From Linepithema humile (lineage: Eukaryota; Arthropoda; Insecta; Hymenoptera; Formicidae): a stretch of DNA of 64,000 nucleotides. Position numbers and translations under genes: made by a program. Every line of letters begins with the position of its first letter. The stretch's first letter is position 1. The stretch is from the NCBI RefSeq assembly GCF_040581485.1, contig NC_090135.1, forward strand, positions 4,953,001 to 5,017,000. The letters run 5' to 3'. Shown here piece by piece: positions 62,882-64,000 of the stretch. A model generated the notes under the pieces. That model did not search any database. It was not told the origin of the DNA and worked only from the letters and a program-made list of their open reading frames with translations.

Positions 62882-63464
62882 ATAATAAATGAAAAATATA
62901 CATATAATACTATATATATCACTGAAGAAAAATGTCATATATACTTTTCTTATTTTTATCCTTATGTAATAAATACAAAATAACTAATTAATCAATTAAT
63001 ATATGTATACACATATATTGAATAAACAGTTATCTTTATTTTGTATTTTATGTGATAATGACTGAAATAATGAGAGTATATATAATTTTAGTTATATAAA
63101 ATACAAAATAAAAATAACTATATTCAATATGTATATGTATGTATTGAATAATTAATTAACTTATTTATTTATTTTGTATTAATTACGTAAGAATAAAAAT
63201 AGGGAAAGCATATAACATATTTTTCCAATTAGATATATAATATTATACATAAATTTTTCAAATAAAATATTTTATCATATCTAATTTATATCTATTAGAC
63301 ACCTTGTATAAGTCTATTTCGTCTTGTATGTACATTATACAGCCATACAATAGAATTTCAATTGCGAGAAAAAAAGTTAAATGACCTTATAAATTATCCG
63401 ATAAAACATAAACAGACCACACGTAGTAAATTACTAACTAAAAGAAATACGTATTTCTTAAAAT
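62882..63464. other. AT-rich interval, no gene seen
   Basis: Right part of the CAAGGTGTC element up to 63306, with ATGTATATGTATGTATTGAATAA and inverse motifs, then unique AT-rich DNA. Confidence 0.5.
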
Positions 63465-63757
63465 CTGCCAGTTTACGAATAAATCGTCTTTAGCTCTCTT
63501 TTTTCTAAACTGTCAGCTGACGTTAGATCGCCTCTGACAATATTTATTAAAAATTGTTAGCTGACGTTAGATCTCCTCTGACAATACTTCTCAAAATCTG
63601 CCAGTTCACGAATAAATCATCTTTAGCTCTCTTTTTTCTAAACTGTCAGCTGACGTTAGATCGCCTCTGACAATACTTCTCAAAATCTGCCAGTTCACGA
63701 ATAAATCGTCTTTAGCTCTCTTTTTTCTAAACTGTCAGCTGACGTTAGATTGCCTCT
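63465..63757. repeat. 89-bp tandem repeat, about 3 copies with a 44-bp partial unit
   Basis: CTGCCAGTTYACGAATAAATC starts at 63465, 63598 and 63687. The second half CTGTCAGCTGACGTTAGATCGCCTCTGACAAT occurs four times because of an extra 44-bp partial unit at about 63555-63597. CAGCTGACGTTAG and TCTGACA motifs recur. Noncoding. Confidence 0.85.
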
Positions 63758-64000
63758 GACCAGTGATGCAAACTCGAGCCGGCCAGCACCCGAGCACCGC
63801 GGTAGGGGAAGCACGCACACAAACGAGAATCGTGACGTCACACGTACGTGTGCGCTTCGTCGTTCAGTTTGTAGAAGCGAGTGGACATACGTGTTCCGTC
63901 TCCTTTTTATCAAAGCGACGTTGCGCGCTTGTTGCGTATGACAACGTGAAATGCTTTTTCGAGATTTATGTGATCTTGTAAAAAGTACTAGGTGTTGGAA
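63758..64000. other. Window end, possible hAT-type element end
   Basis: CAGTGATGCAAACTCGAGCC at about 63760 resembles hAT-type termini, and the GC-rich, CACACGTACGTGTG-containing sequence after it differs from its surroundings. The other end would be outside the window. Small frames here show no motif. Confidence 0.25.

Larger units (their letters stand above)
56903..63306. mobile_element. TA-flanked element with CAAGGTGTC ends, host of the gypsy insertion
   Basis: CAAGGTGTCAAATAAATATG at 56903 and the inverted end TTAGACACCTTG at 63306 are bordered by TA (56901-56902, 63307-63308). When the gypsy element is left out, it is an AT-rich element of about 0.46 kb. It contains TATACATATA-type palindromes and no gene. 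The gypsy insertion is therefore younger. Confidence 0.55.

Noticed and set aside
63760..63790. hAT element terminus
   Set aside because: Only one end with a short match to CAGTGATGC-type termini; no partner or 8-bp duplication visible in the window.
1..64000. tRNA or rRNA genes
   Set aside because: While reading both strands I found no cloverleaf with A and B boxes and no rRNA-like stretch; a tRNAscan run would be needed to exclude them fully.

Overview
This is eukaryotic, almost certainly insect, genomic DNA. It is probably hymenopteran and ant-like: the mix of R1-clade, Ty3/gypsy, mariner, PIF/Harbinger, pogo-like and Polinton elements and the AT-rich unique DNA suggest this, but the species is inference. 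I see no clear single-copy host gene. The window is a graveyard of nested transposable elements with two copies of a large virus-like DNA transposon (Polinton/Maverick, 'adintovirus' type).

1-10694: right part of Polinton copy 1; its left end lies outside the window. Minus-strand genes are a partial conserved protein, a DUF8207-like protein and the packaging ATPase. A divergent plus-strand block follows: phospholipase A2, adenain-like protease, penton-like minor capsid, hexon-like major capsid and a conserved hypothetical. After tandem repeats come two intron-containing accessory genes (called B and A here) and a terminal inverted repeat (TIR) rich in TGACGTCA and CTAAAAATAG motifs. Every gene of the virion module is open. 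The Polinton ends inside the pol gene of a Ty3/gypsy element (10695-14697), so the 932-codon frame at 10601-13399 is a Polinton/retrotransposon chimera.

15560-25700: an R1-clade non-LTR retrotransposon on the minus strand, broken by a GGCC-ended MITE, a PIF/Harbinger remnant, two TA-flanked MITEs and a 426-bp foldback. A second Harbinger end with a MADF-like exon follows. 26100-30480: relics of two multi-exon TE-type genes, one with a CIDE-N-like domain. 30579-32615: a degenerate mariner. 32690-36400: a palindrome, a 22-bp minisatellite, a solo LTR and small foldbacks. 36429-37123: a TTAA-flanked element. 37430-37700: a Tc1 relic. 37725-39745: a TA-flanked tract holding a striking array of short hairpins with different stems.

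42681-49806: Polinton copy 2, complete with both TIRs and a 6-bp target duplication, inserted in a gypsy integrase tail. It is decayed and internally deleted: the virion block is gone, and the integrase and PolB genes are truncated into each other at one junction. 49840-50170: a piggyBac transposase tail. 50767-54349: a pogo-like transposon with about 640-bp TIRs. 55800-56311: a possible BEN-domain gene piece. 56943-62881: a complete Ty3/gypsy element with LTRs that read as identical, a 4-bp target duplication and an open 1479-codon gag-pol, nested in a TA-flanked CAAGGTGTC element. The right end holds 89-bp tandem repeats.

Functionally, the Polinton genes form one programme: PolB and integrase for replication and integration, ATPase and protease for packaging and maturation, two capsid proteins, and PLA2 probably for membrane passage. 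All other elements move independently, and their nesting gives a relative history of insertions.
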